A stretch of DNA of 16,799 bases, taken from NCBI GenBank assembly GCA_031272565.1, contig JAISTN010000103.1:1-16799 (forward strand). Direction: 5' to 3'. A program made the position numbers and the translations under genes. This DNA is from Bifidobacteriaceae bacterium (GTDB lineage Bacteria; Actinomycetota; Actinomycetes; Actinomycetales; WQXJ01). Positions within the stretch are counted from its first letter, which is position 1, and every line of letters begins with the position of its first letter. This document shows, piece after piece, positions 1-7,978 of the stretch. The notes under the pieces are model-generated. The model was given only the letters and a program-made list of their open reading frames with translations, made no database searches and was not told the origin of the DNA.

Positions 1-221
1 GCTTCCTCCGCACGGCCGTGGTGGTACCCCACGACCGCATCCACGCCTTGGGTGTCTACCAAGGCCCGTGGATGCGCCGGTTGGGCTTGGCCAACGTCAA
101 GGCCTATTCGACTCCCGGGCCGGTCAGCGCCCGCGTGGTCCACCTGGCCGCCGATGACGCCGCCCGCCTGGCCTACGGCGCCGGGCTTCAGGCCCGCTTA
201 GCCAGGGCAGAGACCGCCTAG
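1..221 (+). CDS. Bacterial PH-domain (YdbS/YdbT-like) membrane protein, C-terminal fragment
   Basis: The reading frame is open from base 3 to a TAG at 219-221, so only about the last 72 residues are present; the 5' part lies outside the window and no start should be assigned here. The fragment reads VVVPHDRIHALGVYQGPWMR followed by a short basic stretch, LGLANVKAY and, near the end, ADDAARLAYGAGLQ. The 'VPxxRIxxLxVxQGPxxRxLGLAxV' pattern is characteristic of the bacterial PH-like domain (DUF304, bPH_2) of small membrane-anchored proteins such as YdbS/YdbT. Their biochemical role is poorly defined. The gene converges on the serine hydrolase gene, with 53 nt between the two stops. Family assignment rests on this pattern only. 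Confidence 0.6.
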   Translation, partial: FLRTAVVVPHDRIHALGVYQGPWMRRLGLANVKAYSTPGPVSARVVHLAADDAARLAYGAGLQARLARAETA

Positions 222-241
222 CCGGCACCGAGCCTCCGGGC

Positions 242-263
242 CCCGCCCACCCAACCAGGCGGG
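242..263. terminator. Possible shared terminator hairpin between convergent genes
   Basis: Arms CCCGCC (242-247) and GGCGGG (258-263) enclose a 10-nt loop between the two convergent stop codons at 221 and 275. There is no T tract on either strand. Such T-less hairpins are common in high-GC actinobacteria, but a 6-bp stem is weak evidence. Confidence 0.3.
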
Positions 264-274
264 CGACATCGGGC

Positions 275-1816
275 CTACCAGGCCACCCGCATTCTGGGGC
301 TGGTGACCACCAGGTCATCCTTCGGCACCGCCGCCAGCGGCGCGATCAGCAGCGTCTGGACGGCCGGTTGGCCTTGCGGCGACAGCTTGATTTCGCAGCG
401 CAGCTTGCCCCGCTCGGCCGGCAACGTCCACACCAGGTGGGCCTCAGACGTGACCTCGGATTCCAGAATCTGTGGGGCGGCATCGGCGGCCACCGGCCCA
501 ACCTTGGCCAGCGCCTCCGCCAAGTCCGCCCGCCGCCGTTCCAACGACAGGTCCATGACCACATTCATGGTCAGCGGCACGGCTTCGAACGGATCGCCGC
601 CCCCGGCCAGGGCCGCCGTGATGGCGAGCGCCGCCGCCCGCGCCTCCGGCCACGGCACCAAGGTCCGGCCGGCCGCGTCAGCGTCGGCCAGCACCAACCG
701 CAGCAGCCGGTCACTCAGCACCCTGGAAGGCGCGTAGCGGCCGTTGGCTAAGACGATCACGCCCAGGCCGGAATCAAGGTGCCAACGCATCGACGTGCCA
801 TACCCCGGGTAGCCACCTGGATGCTCCGCGTTGACCCCAAACACCGGATCCCAGTTGATGAACAGCCCGTAGCCGTAGCCGCCAAGCTCGTTCGATTCCT
901 GGACCGTCAGCCGCCCGCGCGCCGAACCGCTCCGCAACACCGGCGGAATGTCGATGTGGGCCGTCTGCATCATGCGCCGTGAGGCCCGGCTGAGTGGCCC
1001 GGCATCCAAGCCATCACGGGCGGGGAAACCATCCGCCAGCCACTGCACCCACACGGCCAGGTCGTCCACACAACTCAGCACCCCGCCAATCGACGAATAG
1101 GCACCGGGCCCGGTGAAGTCCTGCGGCTCCCAGGTCGCCTTGTACTTGAAGTAGCCGGTGGTCAGCCGCTCGGCCGGCACCGTGGTGTAGTCATAGGTGG
1201 TGTTCTCCAGCCCCAGGGGGGCCATGAAGGTCTCACGCACAAACTCGGTGAAGGGCCGGTCGGTCACCCGGCTGACGATGGCGCCCAGCAGGGCGTAGCC
1301 GGTGTTGCAGTATTCGTAGGCCAGGCCGGGGGCGGCCACCGCCCGCAGGCCCTGGGCAACCTCGGCCTGGAAGGCCTCCGCCGGCAAGGATTCTTGCCGG
1401 TCCGCCCACGGATCATCCGTGGCCAGGCCGGAACACATCGACAGCAGGTGGGCCACTGTCACCGGCGGTGAATCCTGTGTGTACGGCCGGATCTGGCCAA
1501 ACTCCGGCACATAGGTGGAAACGGGGCTGTCCAGCCGCAGCGCGCCGCGTTCGGCCAGCAGCAGCACGGCCGCCGCCGTAAAGCTCTTGGACATTGAGGC
1601 AATCCGGAAAACCGACCCGGTGGTTGGCTCCGGGCCGTCCAACACGGCTTGGCCCACCCCGCCGCCGGCCACCAGGCCGCCGCGGGTCACAATCCCGTAG
1701 GCCACCCCGGGCGCACGGCCTTCCGTGACCATGGCCCCGGCAATGCGCCGCACTTCTGCCAGTAGTTCCTCGCCTGGCGTCCACTGCGTCACCAAAGCCG
1801 TCTTGTCGTTCGCCAT
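275..1816 (-). CDS. Serine hydrolase, class C beta-lactamase / peptidase S12 family
   Basis: A 513-residue serine hydrolase of the AmpC/D-aminopeptidase/esterase fold. The three active-site motifs are in order: S74-M-S-K77 (nucleophile and general base), Y169-C-N171, and H332-P-G in the place of KTG. HxG is usual in the class C-like esterase/peptidase branch. There is no signal peptide, so it probably acts in the cytoplasm. Residues from about 370 form an extra C-terminal part of some 140 residues that I do not recognise; plain S12 domains are nearer 350-400 residues. The ATG at 1816 is chosen over an in-frame start at 1879 because a purine-rich AAGGGAGAAGG lies just upstream. It follows the solute-binding protein gene by 132 nt on the same strand, which suggests that it hydrolyses an imported peptide, amide or ester. 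Substrate unknown; true beta-lactamase activity is not implied. Confidence 0.85.
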   Translation of the reverse strand: MANDKTALVTQWTPGEELLAEVRRIAGAMVTEGRAPGVAYGIVTRGGLVAGGGVGQAVLDGPEPTTGSVFRIASMSKSFTAAAVLLLAERGALRLDSPVSTYVPEFGQIRPYTQDSPPVTVAHLLSMCSGLATDDPWADRQESLPAEAFQAEVAQGLRAVAAPGLAYEYCNTGYALLGAIVSRVTDRPFTEFVRETFMAPLGLENTTYDYTTVPAERLTTGYFKYKATWEPQDFTGPGAYSSIGGVLSCVDDLAVWVQWLADGFPARDGLDAGPLSRASRRMMQTAHIDIPPVLRSGSARGRLTVQESNELGGYGYGLFINWDPVFGVNAEHPGGYPGYGTSMRWHLDSGLGVIVLANGRYAPSRVLSDRLLRLVLADADAAGRTLVPWPEARAAALAITAALAGGGDPFEAVPLTMNVVMDLSLERRRADLAEALAKVGPVAADAAPQILESEVTSEAHLVWTLPAERGKLRCEIKLSPQGQPAVQTLLIAPLAAVPKDDLVVTSPRMRVAW

Positions 1817-1874
1817 CGTCCTTCTCCCTTCGTTTCCACAGCCTTCCACGGTGCGCCTGGCCACCGGCTGGCGA

Positions 1875-1932
1875 CGCACGGAGGGAGCCGACCCTCTGAT
1901 TTCGGCACATGGCCTCCGGCCCCCTCCGTGCG
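1875..1932 (-). terminator. Intercistronic stem-loop after the binding-protein gene
   Basis: A perfect 11-bp inverted repeat (CGCACGGAGGG at 1875-1885, CCCTCCGTGCG at 1922-1932) flanks a 36-nt loop. The loop contains a smaller repeat, GCCGA (1887-1891) with TCGGC (1902-1906). It lies between the stop of the binding-protein gene (1949) and the start of the hydrolase gene (1816). No T tract follows. It may partly terminate transcription or protect the 3' end of the binding-protein mRNA, a common arrangement for binding-protein genes that need more product than their neighbours. Confidence 0.5.
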
Positions 1933-1948
1933 CCCGCTTGTGCGCGGC

Positions 1949-3592
1949 CTATTGCTCCAGCCAGGCCTCGGTCAGCATGTAGTTGCCGGTGGGCAGCACG
2001 CTGAAGTTGTGCAGCTTGGTGGTGTAGCTGTAGACGGCCGGCGAATAGAACAACGTCGACACGGGCTGGTCGTCGTTGAAGATCGTCTGGATCTGGTCAT
2101 ACAGCGCCTTGCGTTGCGCCTGGTCGTTGATGGTCGCGGCCTCATCGGCCAGGGCCACCAACTCGTCCGAGTGGTACCAGGAATACATGGCGTTGTAACC
2201 ACCATCCACGTCACCAATGAACCGGATCATCTGGTCTGGGTCGATGATGTCGGTGGTGCAATACAGGATCACCATGTCGTAGTTCTTGGATGCCAGTACG
2301 TCATAGAGGGCGCCTCCGTCAACCTGGTCGATCTGCAGCTCAATCCCGATGGCGGCGAAGTTTTCTTGCAGCACCTGGGCCACCGTCATCTCGTTGGGGG
2401 CGCCGGATTCGACAATCACGCTGAGCGTGCCGCCATCGGCCATGGAGGACTGGGCCAACTCCTCCTTGGCCTTCTCCACGTCATAGGTGATGGCGTCCAG
2501 TTCGGCGTAGTGCCCCCACAGGGCCGGGTTGATGTAGGCCGTGCCGGGCGTGCCATAGCCGTACAGGACGGCATCGTTCAGGGCCTCGCGGTCGATGGCG
2601 TAACCCAACGCCCGGCGCAGGTGGACGTCATCGGTCGGTGACCGGGTGACGTTGTAGGCCAGGAAGTCGGTCCGGGAAGAGTTGAACGCGGTGGCGGTCA
2701 GGTCAGACGAACTGGCCAGCCCGTCCAGGCTGGAATAGGCCGGGAACTCGTTGATGTGGGCGTCGCCGGACTGCAACTGCAGGGCCCGGTTGTTTTCCTC
2801 CGGCACGGTGCGGAAGGTGACCGAATCCAGGTAGGGCAGGCCTTCGCGCCAGTAATTGGGGTTCCGGACCAGCTTCAGCTCGTTGCCCTTGTCCCAGGAT
2901 TCGAACATGAACGGGCCGGTGCCGATGGGATGATCACCAAACTCCTCGGCCGTCTTGCCGCCGTAATCCTTGGGGATCACACCGTTGGAGAAAATGGCCG
3001 CATCCGAAGGCAGCGGCGACCAGGGCTGGGCGGTGGTGATGACCACCGTCAGGTCATCCGGTGCCTCCACCGACACGATGGCGTCGTTGACAAAGCCGAA
3101 GGGTGTCTCCGGGTCAGAGGCCGTCTCGATTGAGAACTTGGCGTCCGCCGCCGTCACCGGGGTGCCGTCGTGGAAGGTCAAGCCTTCACGCAGGTGGAAG
3201 GTCCACACCGTGGCATCATCGTTCGACTCGTAGCTTTCCGCCAGCAGCGGCTCCAACGACTTGCCGTCCGCCGATGGCGCCAGCAGCGGTTCGTAGATCA
3301 ACTCGTCGATCCAGATGTCACGGTTGAGGGGCGAACCGGTGGGCAACAGCGTGGTGGCGTCGCCTTCCCGCACCATCACCAGGTCGCCACCGTATTGGCC
3401 CTCGCCGGCCGCGGTCTCGCCGCCGGTTTCGCCCCCGTCTCCGCCGGTCTCGGTGGGGCCGGCCGCGGTGGTCTCCCCGGTGGTGGTGGACTCAGCATCA
3501 GTCTTGTCGTCGCTGCCGCCGCAGCCGGTCAGTAGTAGGGCCAGGGCGGTGGCGGCCGCTCCCAGGGTGGTGATGTGCCGGGTCTTGCGCAT
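1949..3592 (-). CDS. ABC transporter solute-binding lipoprotein, family 5 (peptide/nickel type)
   Basis: A 547-residue extracytoplasmic binding protein (SBP_bac_5, DppA/OppA-like) that would deliver substrate to the permease pair encoded just upstream. The N-terminus has a basic start (MRKTRH), a hydrophobic segment and a lipobox LLTG-C24, so it should be lipid-anchored. Residues about 25-67 are a Thr/Gly/Glu-rich flexible linker. The family signature lies at about 129-154: VWTFHLREGLTFHDGTPVTA followed by ADAKFS. Length is normal for the family. The ATG at 3592 has AAAGGA about 7 nt upstream, overlapping the stop of the preceding ATPase gene 14 nt away, so it belongs to the same transcript. 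Cargo cannot be read from the sequence; an oligopeptide or amide is likeliest because of the serine hydrolase that follows. Confidence 0.9.
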   Translation of the reverse strand: MRKTRHITTLGAAATALALLLTGCGGSDDKTDAESTTTGETTAAGPTETGGDGGETGGETAAGEGQYGGDLVMVREGDATTLLPTGSPLNRDIWIDELIYEPLLAPSADGKSLEPLLAESYESNDDATVWTFHLREGLTFHDGTPVTAADAKFSIETASDPETPFGFVNDAIVSVEAPDDLTVVITTAQPWSPLPSDAAIFSNGVIPKDYGGKTAEEFGDHPIGTGPFMFESWDKGNELKLVRNPNYWREGLPYLDSVTFRTVPEENNRALQLQSGDAHINEFPAYSSLDGLASSSDLTATAFNSSRTDFLAYNVTRSPTDDVHLRRALGYAIDREALNDAVLYGYGTPGTAYINPALWGHYAELDAITYDVEKAKEELAQSSMADGGTLSVIVESGAPNEMTVAQVLQENFAAIGIELQIDQVDGGALYDVLASKNYDMVILYCTTDIIDPDQMIRFIGDVDGGYNAMYSWYHSDELVALADEAATINDQAQRKALYDQIQTIFNDDQPVSTLFYSPAVYSYTTKLHNFSVLPTGNYMLTEAWLEQ

Positions 3593-3606
3593 GGTGTTTC
3601 CTTTCT

Positions 3607-4620
3607 TCAGCCGGTCGAATACCTGGCTGGGTTGGGTTCGGCCAGCGACAGGGATTCGGTGGCCACTAGGTGATCGGGGGAGGCGCCCACCCGCAGCAGG
3701 TGCCAGGGGGCGTCATCGGGGTGGTCTTGCGGCAACAGCGGCCGGTAGCGGTCACCCACCGAGTCGGTGATGACGGTGACCGGCGGCGGCAGCGGGTTGA
3801 TCCGGCCGTCCATCCGTGGCACGGCCGAAAGCAAGGCTTGGGTGTACGGATGCAGGGGCGTGGCGAACAAGGCCTGGGTGGGAGCCTGTTCAACGATGCG
3901 GCCCAGGTAGATCACGGCCACCCGCTGGCACAAGGTCCGCACCACCGCCAGGTCGTGGGCAATGAACAACACCGTCAGGTTCAGGTCGCGGCTCAGGTCC
4001 GCGATCAGGTTGATGATGCCCGCCTGGACCGACACATCCAGGGCGGCCACGGCCTCGTCCGCGATCAGCAGGCGGGGTTCCAGGGCCAGGGCGCGGGCGA
4101 TGGCGACCCGTTGGCGTTGCCCACCGGACATGGCCCCAGGTTTGGCGTTCAGCGACGTGGTGGGCAGTTGCACCATGTCCATCAGTTCGGCACAGCGGGC
4201 CGCCACCCGGTCCTTGGGCACCACCTTGTGGACCCGCAGCAGTTCGCTCAGTAGCTGCTGGGCGGTCAATTGGGGGTTGAGCGACGCCCACGGATCCTGG
4301 AACACCATCTGGATGCCCCGGCGCTGTGCGGTGGTGCGGCGCCTGCCCATCACTTGGCCCTCGAAGGTCACCACGCCTTCGTTGGCTTCCTGCAGGCCTA
4401 TCACCACCCGGGCCAGGGTCGACTTGCCGGAACCGGATTCACCCACCAGGCCCAGGATTTGCCCCCGCTCCACCTGCAGCGAAACCGACTTCAGGGCCTT
4501 CATGTGGCTGGTGCCGCGAGCGGTGCGGACCGGGAACTCCACGGTCACGTCTTGGACATCCAGGATGGTGGGTGGCTCTACCGGCAGGCCGCCGATTCCG
4601 CCCGGGCGGGGAGTGCTCAT
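3607..4620 (-). CDS. Oligopeptide-type ABC transporter ATPase (DppF/OppF-like)
   Basis: A 337-residue cytoplasmic ATPase that, with the partner ATPase encoded upstream, would power uptake. Visible motifs: Walker A G60-ESGSGK-S67, Q-loop Q108 in MVFQDP, signature MSGGQRQRVAIA from about 164, Walker B ending D188-E189, D-loop AALD, and switch H222. The DEAVAALD form is seen in the DppF/OppF branch. Residues 257-269 (HPYTQALLSAVPR) begin the oligopeptide-specific C-terminal extension, but the cysteine cluster present in the partner ATPase is absent. The in-frame upstream start at 4785 lies inside the preceding gene; the ATG at 4620 overlaps that gene's TGA by four bases (ATGA), implying translational coupling. 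Confidence 0.92.
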   Translation of the reverse strand: MSTPRPGGIGGLPVEPPTILDVQDVTVEFPVRTARGTSHMKALKSVSLQVERGQILGLVGESGSGKSTLARVVIGLQEANEGVVTFEGQVMGRRRTTAQRRGIQMVFQDPWASLNPQLTAQQLLSELLRVHKVVPKDRVAARCAELMDMVQLPTTSLNAKPGAMSGGQRQRVAIARALALEPRLLIADEAVAALDVSVQAGIINLIADLSRDLNLTVLFIAHDLAVVRTLCQRVAVIYLGRIVEQAPTQALFATPLHPYTQALLSAVPRMDGRINPLPPPVTVITDSVGDRYRPLLPQDHPDDAPWHLLRVGASPDHLVATESLSLAEPNPARYSTG

Positions 4621-5636
4621 ACCGTCACCCCCTGGTCCGCTGGGTTGGGCACCCCGGGCGCCCCAAGCGTTCCGGGCACCAACGGGTGGTGGCAGGCGAG
4701 GCCGCCGCGCAGCGGTCCCGTAAAGGCCGGCATCGACTCGCTGCAGTCCGGCTGGGCCAACCCGCAGCGAGGCGCGAATGGACACCCGCTGGGCCGGTCC
4801 GCCAAGCCGGGCGCGGTGCCGGGAATGGCCGCCAGGCGCTGGGTCGGCCCGTCAATGCTGGGTGTGGAGGCCAGCAGGGCTTGGGTGTAGGGGTGGCGGG
4901 GACGGGTGAAAACGTCCTCGATTGGCCCGGTTTCCATGATCCGGCCGCCATAGAGCACCGCCGCGTCCCGGCACAGGCTGGCCACTACCGGTAAGTCATG
5001 GGTCACGTACAGCAGCGCCGCCCCTAGCTGGTCGCGCAGTTCGGCAAACAAGGCCATCACCTGTGCCTGGACGGTCACATCCAGGGCGGTGGTCGGTTCG
5101 TCGCACAGGATCAGGCGCGGCTTGGCGGCGATGGCGCTGGCAATCATGACCCGTTGGCGCATGCCGCCGGACAGTTCGAACGGGTAGGAATCGACCCGGT
5201 TGGCCGGGTCGGTGATGCCGACCCGGTCCATCAACTCGACGGCCAGTTGACGGGCCTGCCGCTGGTTCAGGTTCTCGTGGCGGCGCACCGCGTCTGTGAT
5301 CTGTTCGCCGACCTTCATGATCGGGTTGAGCGCCACGGCCGGTTCCTGGAAGACCATGGTGATGCCGCTGCCCCGCACGGACGCCATCGTGCGCGGATTG
5401 GCCACCAGGTCGGTGCCGTCAAAGGTGATGGAGCCAGCCTCGACCCGGCCGTTGGAAGGCAACAGGCCGATAATCGCCCGCAGGGTCATCGACTTGCCGG
5501 AACCGGATTCACCCACCAGGCCCACCGAGCCGGCGGCCGGCACGTCAAAGGTGACGCCGTCCAGCACCACCAGCCAGCGCCCCTTGACGTTGACCGACAC
5601 GGTCAGGCCTTCCACCTGCAGCAACGGGGCGCTCAT
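4617..5636 (-). CDS. Oligopeptide-type ABC transporter ATPase (DppD/OppD-like)
   Basis: A 339-residue ATPase, the first of the two nucleotide-binding subunits. Motifs: Walker A G42-ESGSGK-S49, Q97 in MVFQEP, signature LSGGMRQR at 155-162, Walker B LILCDE with D179 and E180, TTALD, and H213 in YVTHDL. The C-terminal oligo_HPY region starts at RHPYTQALLASTP (247-259) and carries cysteines C285, C291, C298 and C315. A four-cysteine pattern is conserved in DppD/OppD-type subunits and has been linked to an iron-sulfur cluster in some of them; whether that holds here is inference. The ATG at 5636 overlaps the permease stop by four bases (ATGA). Residues after about 320 are Pro/Gly-rich and look disordered. 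Confidence 0.92.
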   Translation of the reverse strand: MSAPLLQVEGLTVSVNVKGRWLVVLDGVTFDVPAAGSVGLVGESGSGKSMTLRAIIGLLPSNGRVEAGSITFDGTDLVANPRTMASVRGSGITMVFQEPAVALNPIMKVGEQITDAVRRHENLNQRQARQLAVELMDRVGITDPANRVDSYPFELSGGMRQRVMIASAIAAKPRLILCDEPTTALDVTVQAQVMALFAELRDQLGAALLYVTHDLPVVASLCRDAAVLYGGRIMETGPIEDVFTRPRHPYTQALLASTPSIDGPTQRLAAIPGTAPGLADRPSGCPFAPRCGLAQPDCSESMPAFTGPLRGGLACHHPLVPGTLGAPGVPNPADQGVTV

Positions 5637-6565
5637 CGTTTGGCCCTCAGTTTGACCGCCAACCCGTCACCGATCAGTGACAGGGCGAAGGAGAACACGA
5701 CCGTCCCGATGGCCGGTACAAGAATCAGGTGGTACGGGCCAATCAGCATGAACTGCTCGCTGTCGCTCAGCATCACACCCCAGTCCACCGTGGGCGGGAC
5801 AATGCCCAGGCCCAGCCAACTCAACGTGATGATGACGTTGATGTTGAGGACTATGTCGGTCATGGCGAACACGACCGCCTGGCTGATCACGTTGGGCAGA
5901 ATGTGCCGGCCTATGATCCGCGGTGCCCGGAAACCGGCCGTGACGCAGGCGTCCACAAACTCGCGTTGCCGCAACACCAGGGTTTCGCCGCGCACAATGC
6001 GGGCATAGGCCACCCAGGAAACGATCGAAATGGCCACAAAGATGCTGGTCACGCCCTGCCCAAGGGCAAACACCAGGGCGATCACCAGGACCAGGAACGG
6101 GAAGGCGGTCACAATGTCCGCCAGCCGCATGATCACCATGTCGAACCAGCCGCCAAAGTAGCCACACATGGCGCCCAGAATGCTGCCCAGCGTGAACGGG
6201 ATCAGGACCGCCACCAACGTCACAGCCAGGTCGGTGCGGGCGCCATACAGGAACCGGGTCAGTTCGTCACGGCCCAGGTGGTCGGTACCCAGCCAGTGGG
6301 CGGCGCTGGGGCCCTGCAGCTTGTTGGTGATGGTCTGGGTTTCCGGGCTGTAGGGCGTCAGCCAAGGGGCGGCGGCCGCCAGCAGGACAATGACGGCCAA
6401 GATGGCCAGCCCAACCCACAGTTGCAGGTTGCGCTGACGCAACCAGCGCGGCGCCCAAGGCAGGAAGCTGAGCCGGCGTTGGATGCGCGCGTCCACCAGG
6501 GCGCCCGGTTCTTTGTCCCTGGCCGGGCCGGGTGCTTTGGTGCCGGTGGGTGAAGGGGCGCTCAT
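5633..6565 (-). CDS. Oligopeptide-type ABC transporter permease (DppC/OppC-like)
   Basis: A 310-residue inner-membrane permease of the BPD_transp_1 family. The first 40 or so residues are a Pro-rich and then basic cytoplasmic N-terminus, followed by a membrane segment at about 48-67. The family motif HWLGTDHLGRDELTR begins at residue 90. The EAA loop that docks on the ATPases is about 193-224 (GETLVLRQREFVDACVTAGF and following), and further hydrophobic segments cover about 112-190 and 227-295. The longer open frame to 6766 lies inside the other permease gene. The ATG at 6565 overlaps that gene's TGA by four bases and is the likely start. Confidence 0.92.
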   Translation of the reverse strand: MSAPSPTGTKAPGPARDKEPGALVDARIQRRLSFLPWAPRWLRQRNLQLWVGLAILAVIVLLAAAAPWLTPYSPETQTITNKLQGPSAAHWLGTDHLGRDELTRFLYGARTDLAVTLVAVLIPFTLGSILGAMCGYFGGWFDMVIMRLADIVTAFPFLVLVIALVFALGQGVTSIFVAISIVSWVAYARIVRGETLVLRQREFVDACVTAGFRAPRIIGRHILPNVISQAVVFAMTDIVLNINVIITLSWLGLGIVPPTVDWGVMLSDSEQFMLIGPYHLILVPAIGTVVFSFALSLIGDGLAVKLRAKR

Positions 6566-7503
6566 CTTAGCCTCACCCTCGGGTCGACCAGCGAATAAGC
6601 GATGTCGGTCAGCAGGAACACCAGCATCACCACGCCGGCGAAGACCAAGGCACACACCTGCACCACCGGGAAGTCTCGCCCCAGGACACCATCCAACAAG
6701 GTGATGCCCAGGCCCTGGGACAGGCCGAAGACTTTTTCCACCGCCACGGTGCCGCCGCACAGCCAACCGATGTTGATGCCCAGCACGGAGATGGCCCCCA
6801 CCAGCGAGTTGCGCAGCGCGTACTTGCCCACCACCACTCGGCGGCTCAAACCCTTCGAGGTGGCATAGGCGACGTATTCGCTGTCCAGCGCCTCCACCAT
6901 GGCCGAGCGCACGGCTTTGGCCAGCGGCGGCACAATCGTCAAACCAATGGTCAGGGCGGGCAGTATCAGCGAATGGATGTGGCCGCTAGCTGTCTTGCCG
7001 AAGCCGCCCACCGGGAACAGCCCGGCCTTGACGGACAACAGGATGATCAGCAGGTAGCCGATCACAAAGACCGGCATGCCCAGGCAGACGGCGTTGATCA
7101 CGCGGGCCAGCCAGTCGGTTTCCTTGTCCTTCCGCATGGCCGCCACGATGCCCAGCGGCACCGCCAAGATGACGGCGAAGACCGCGGCCAGGCCAATCAG
7201 CGACAGGGTCTGCGGGATGCGGGGCGCCAGCAGGGTCTTGATGGGCGTGTTCTGGAACTTCAGCGACTCGCCGAAGTCGAGAGTCACCACCGACCGCAGG
7301 AAGTCGAAGTACTGGTTCACCAGCGGCTTGTCCAGGCCCCATTTGTGGCGTAGGGCCGCCAGGGCCTCGGGGCCGGACTTGGGCCCCAGGTAGGCCAAGG
7401 CTGGGTCGCCGGGCGTGATGTGCATCAGCAGGAACACCAGCGTGACCGCGCCAAAGGCCACTGGCACCATCAACAGGCACCGGCGGACAAGATACCTGGC
7501 CAA
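6562..7503 (-). CDS. Oligopeptide-type ABC transporter permease (DppB/OppB-like)
   Basis: A 313-residue inner-membrane permease and the first gene of the transporter operon. The N-terminus (MARYLVRRCLLMVPVAFGAV) leads into the first membrane helix and then MHITPGDPA, a hallmark of the DppB branch. A short extracytoplasmic domain occupies about 35-95, and the BPD_transp_1 helices follow. The EAA loop is about 204-220 (EALDSEYVAYATSKGLS). The start is a TTG at 7503 with GGGAG five bases upstream; no ATG fits better. The C-terminal DPRVRLR is typical of the family. It heads a six-gene minus-strand array ending with the serine hydrolase. No convincing sigma-70-type promoter was found directly upstream. 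Confidence 0.92.
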   Translation of the reverse strand: MARYLVRRCLLMVPVAFGAVTLVFLLMHITPGDPALAYLGPKSGPEALAALRHKWGLDKPLVNQYFDFLRSVVTLDFGESLKFQNTPIKTLLAPRIPQTLSLIGLAAVFAVILAVPLGIVAAMRKDKETDWLARVINAVCLGMPVFVIGYLLIILLSVKAGLFPVGGFGKTASGHIHSLILPALTIGLTIVPPLAKAVRSAMVEALDSEYVAYATSKGLSRRVVVGKYALRNSLVGAISVLGINIGWLCGGTVAVEKVFGLSQGLGITLLDGVLGRDFPVVQVCALVFAGVVMLVFLLTDIAYSLVDPRVRLR

Positions 7504-7544
7504 AGGGGCTCCCAGCAGGCTTAGAGCGAGTCAACACTGGGAGA

Positions 7545-7557
7545 CTAGGGACCCTAG
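7545..7557. promoter_or_regulatory. Palindrome upstream of the transporter operon, candidate operator
   Basis: CTAGGG-A-CCCTAG is a perfect 6+1+6 inverted repeat 42-54 bases upstream of the TTG start of the first permease gene, where an operator or promoter would be expected. No known regulator is recognised. Confidence 0.35.
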
Positions 7558-7585
7558 GTTCCTGGGACGATTTCGCACCTGTTGC

Positions 7586-7618
7586 GGCCCTGTAACCACC
7601 ACTTCACCTTCCAGGGCC
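7586..7618. repeat. Inverted repeat in the divergent intergenic region
   Basis: GGCCCTG (7586-7592) pairs with CAGGGCC (7612-7618) across a 19-nt loop. It lies in the leader or promoter region of the leftward transporter operon. The rightward copy is followed by CCGTTTT, but no plus-strand gene precedes it, so a terminator role is unlikely. Confidence 0.35.
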
Positions 7619-7778
7619 CCGTTTTGACCCCGTTTGCGCAGGTGGCGGGCCGGAAACAAGCCTGCACCGCAATGGAAACTTCTGGTTACGGGGCTCCCGC
7701 CGGGCCAGTTGCGGCGTCACGCCCGCCCAACCGCCCCACCTGCGCCTTTACCCCAAAGTCCGGCTCCGAAGCCAGTGC

Positions 7779-7801
7779 CCGCTGCCGCCCCCCGGCAGCG
7801 G
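7779..7801. repeat. GC-rich perfect hairpin with C5 loop
   Basis: A 9-bp perfect stem (7779-7787 with 7793-7801, core GCTGCCG/CGGCAGC) closes a CCCCC loop. There is no T tract and no gene nearby for it to terminate. Function unknown. The rest of 7620-7978 shows no coding potential and no other recognisable feature except the box at 7825-7838. Confidence 0.5.
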
Positions 7802-7824
7802 CTGGCCGCTCACCAGCGCCACCG

Positions 7825-7838
7825 GTGATATGGATCAC
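7825..7838. promoter_or_regulatory. CRP/GlxR-like half-consensus box
   Basis: GTGA-TATGGA-TCAC, inside the longer perfect repeat GGTGAT-ATGG-ATCACC (7824-7839), keeps the GTGA-N6-TCAC core of the CRP/GlxR consensus TGTGA-N6-TCACA and differs only in the outermost bases. It lies about 140 nt before the alpha/beta hydrolase start and about 320 nt before the transporter operon start. Confidence 0.4.
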
Positions 7839-7978
7839 CTCTTGCCTGGGCCGGGGCGGATTTGTTCCTCATGGCCAATACGCCAACCGCCGCAGCGGGG
7901 CTACCCTGAAGACACCCAGCCAACGATCAAACGGCCCACCCCAGGACCGGATCGACTCCAACCGAAGGGCCCAACAAC

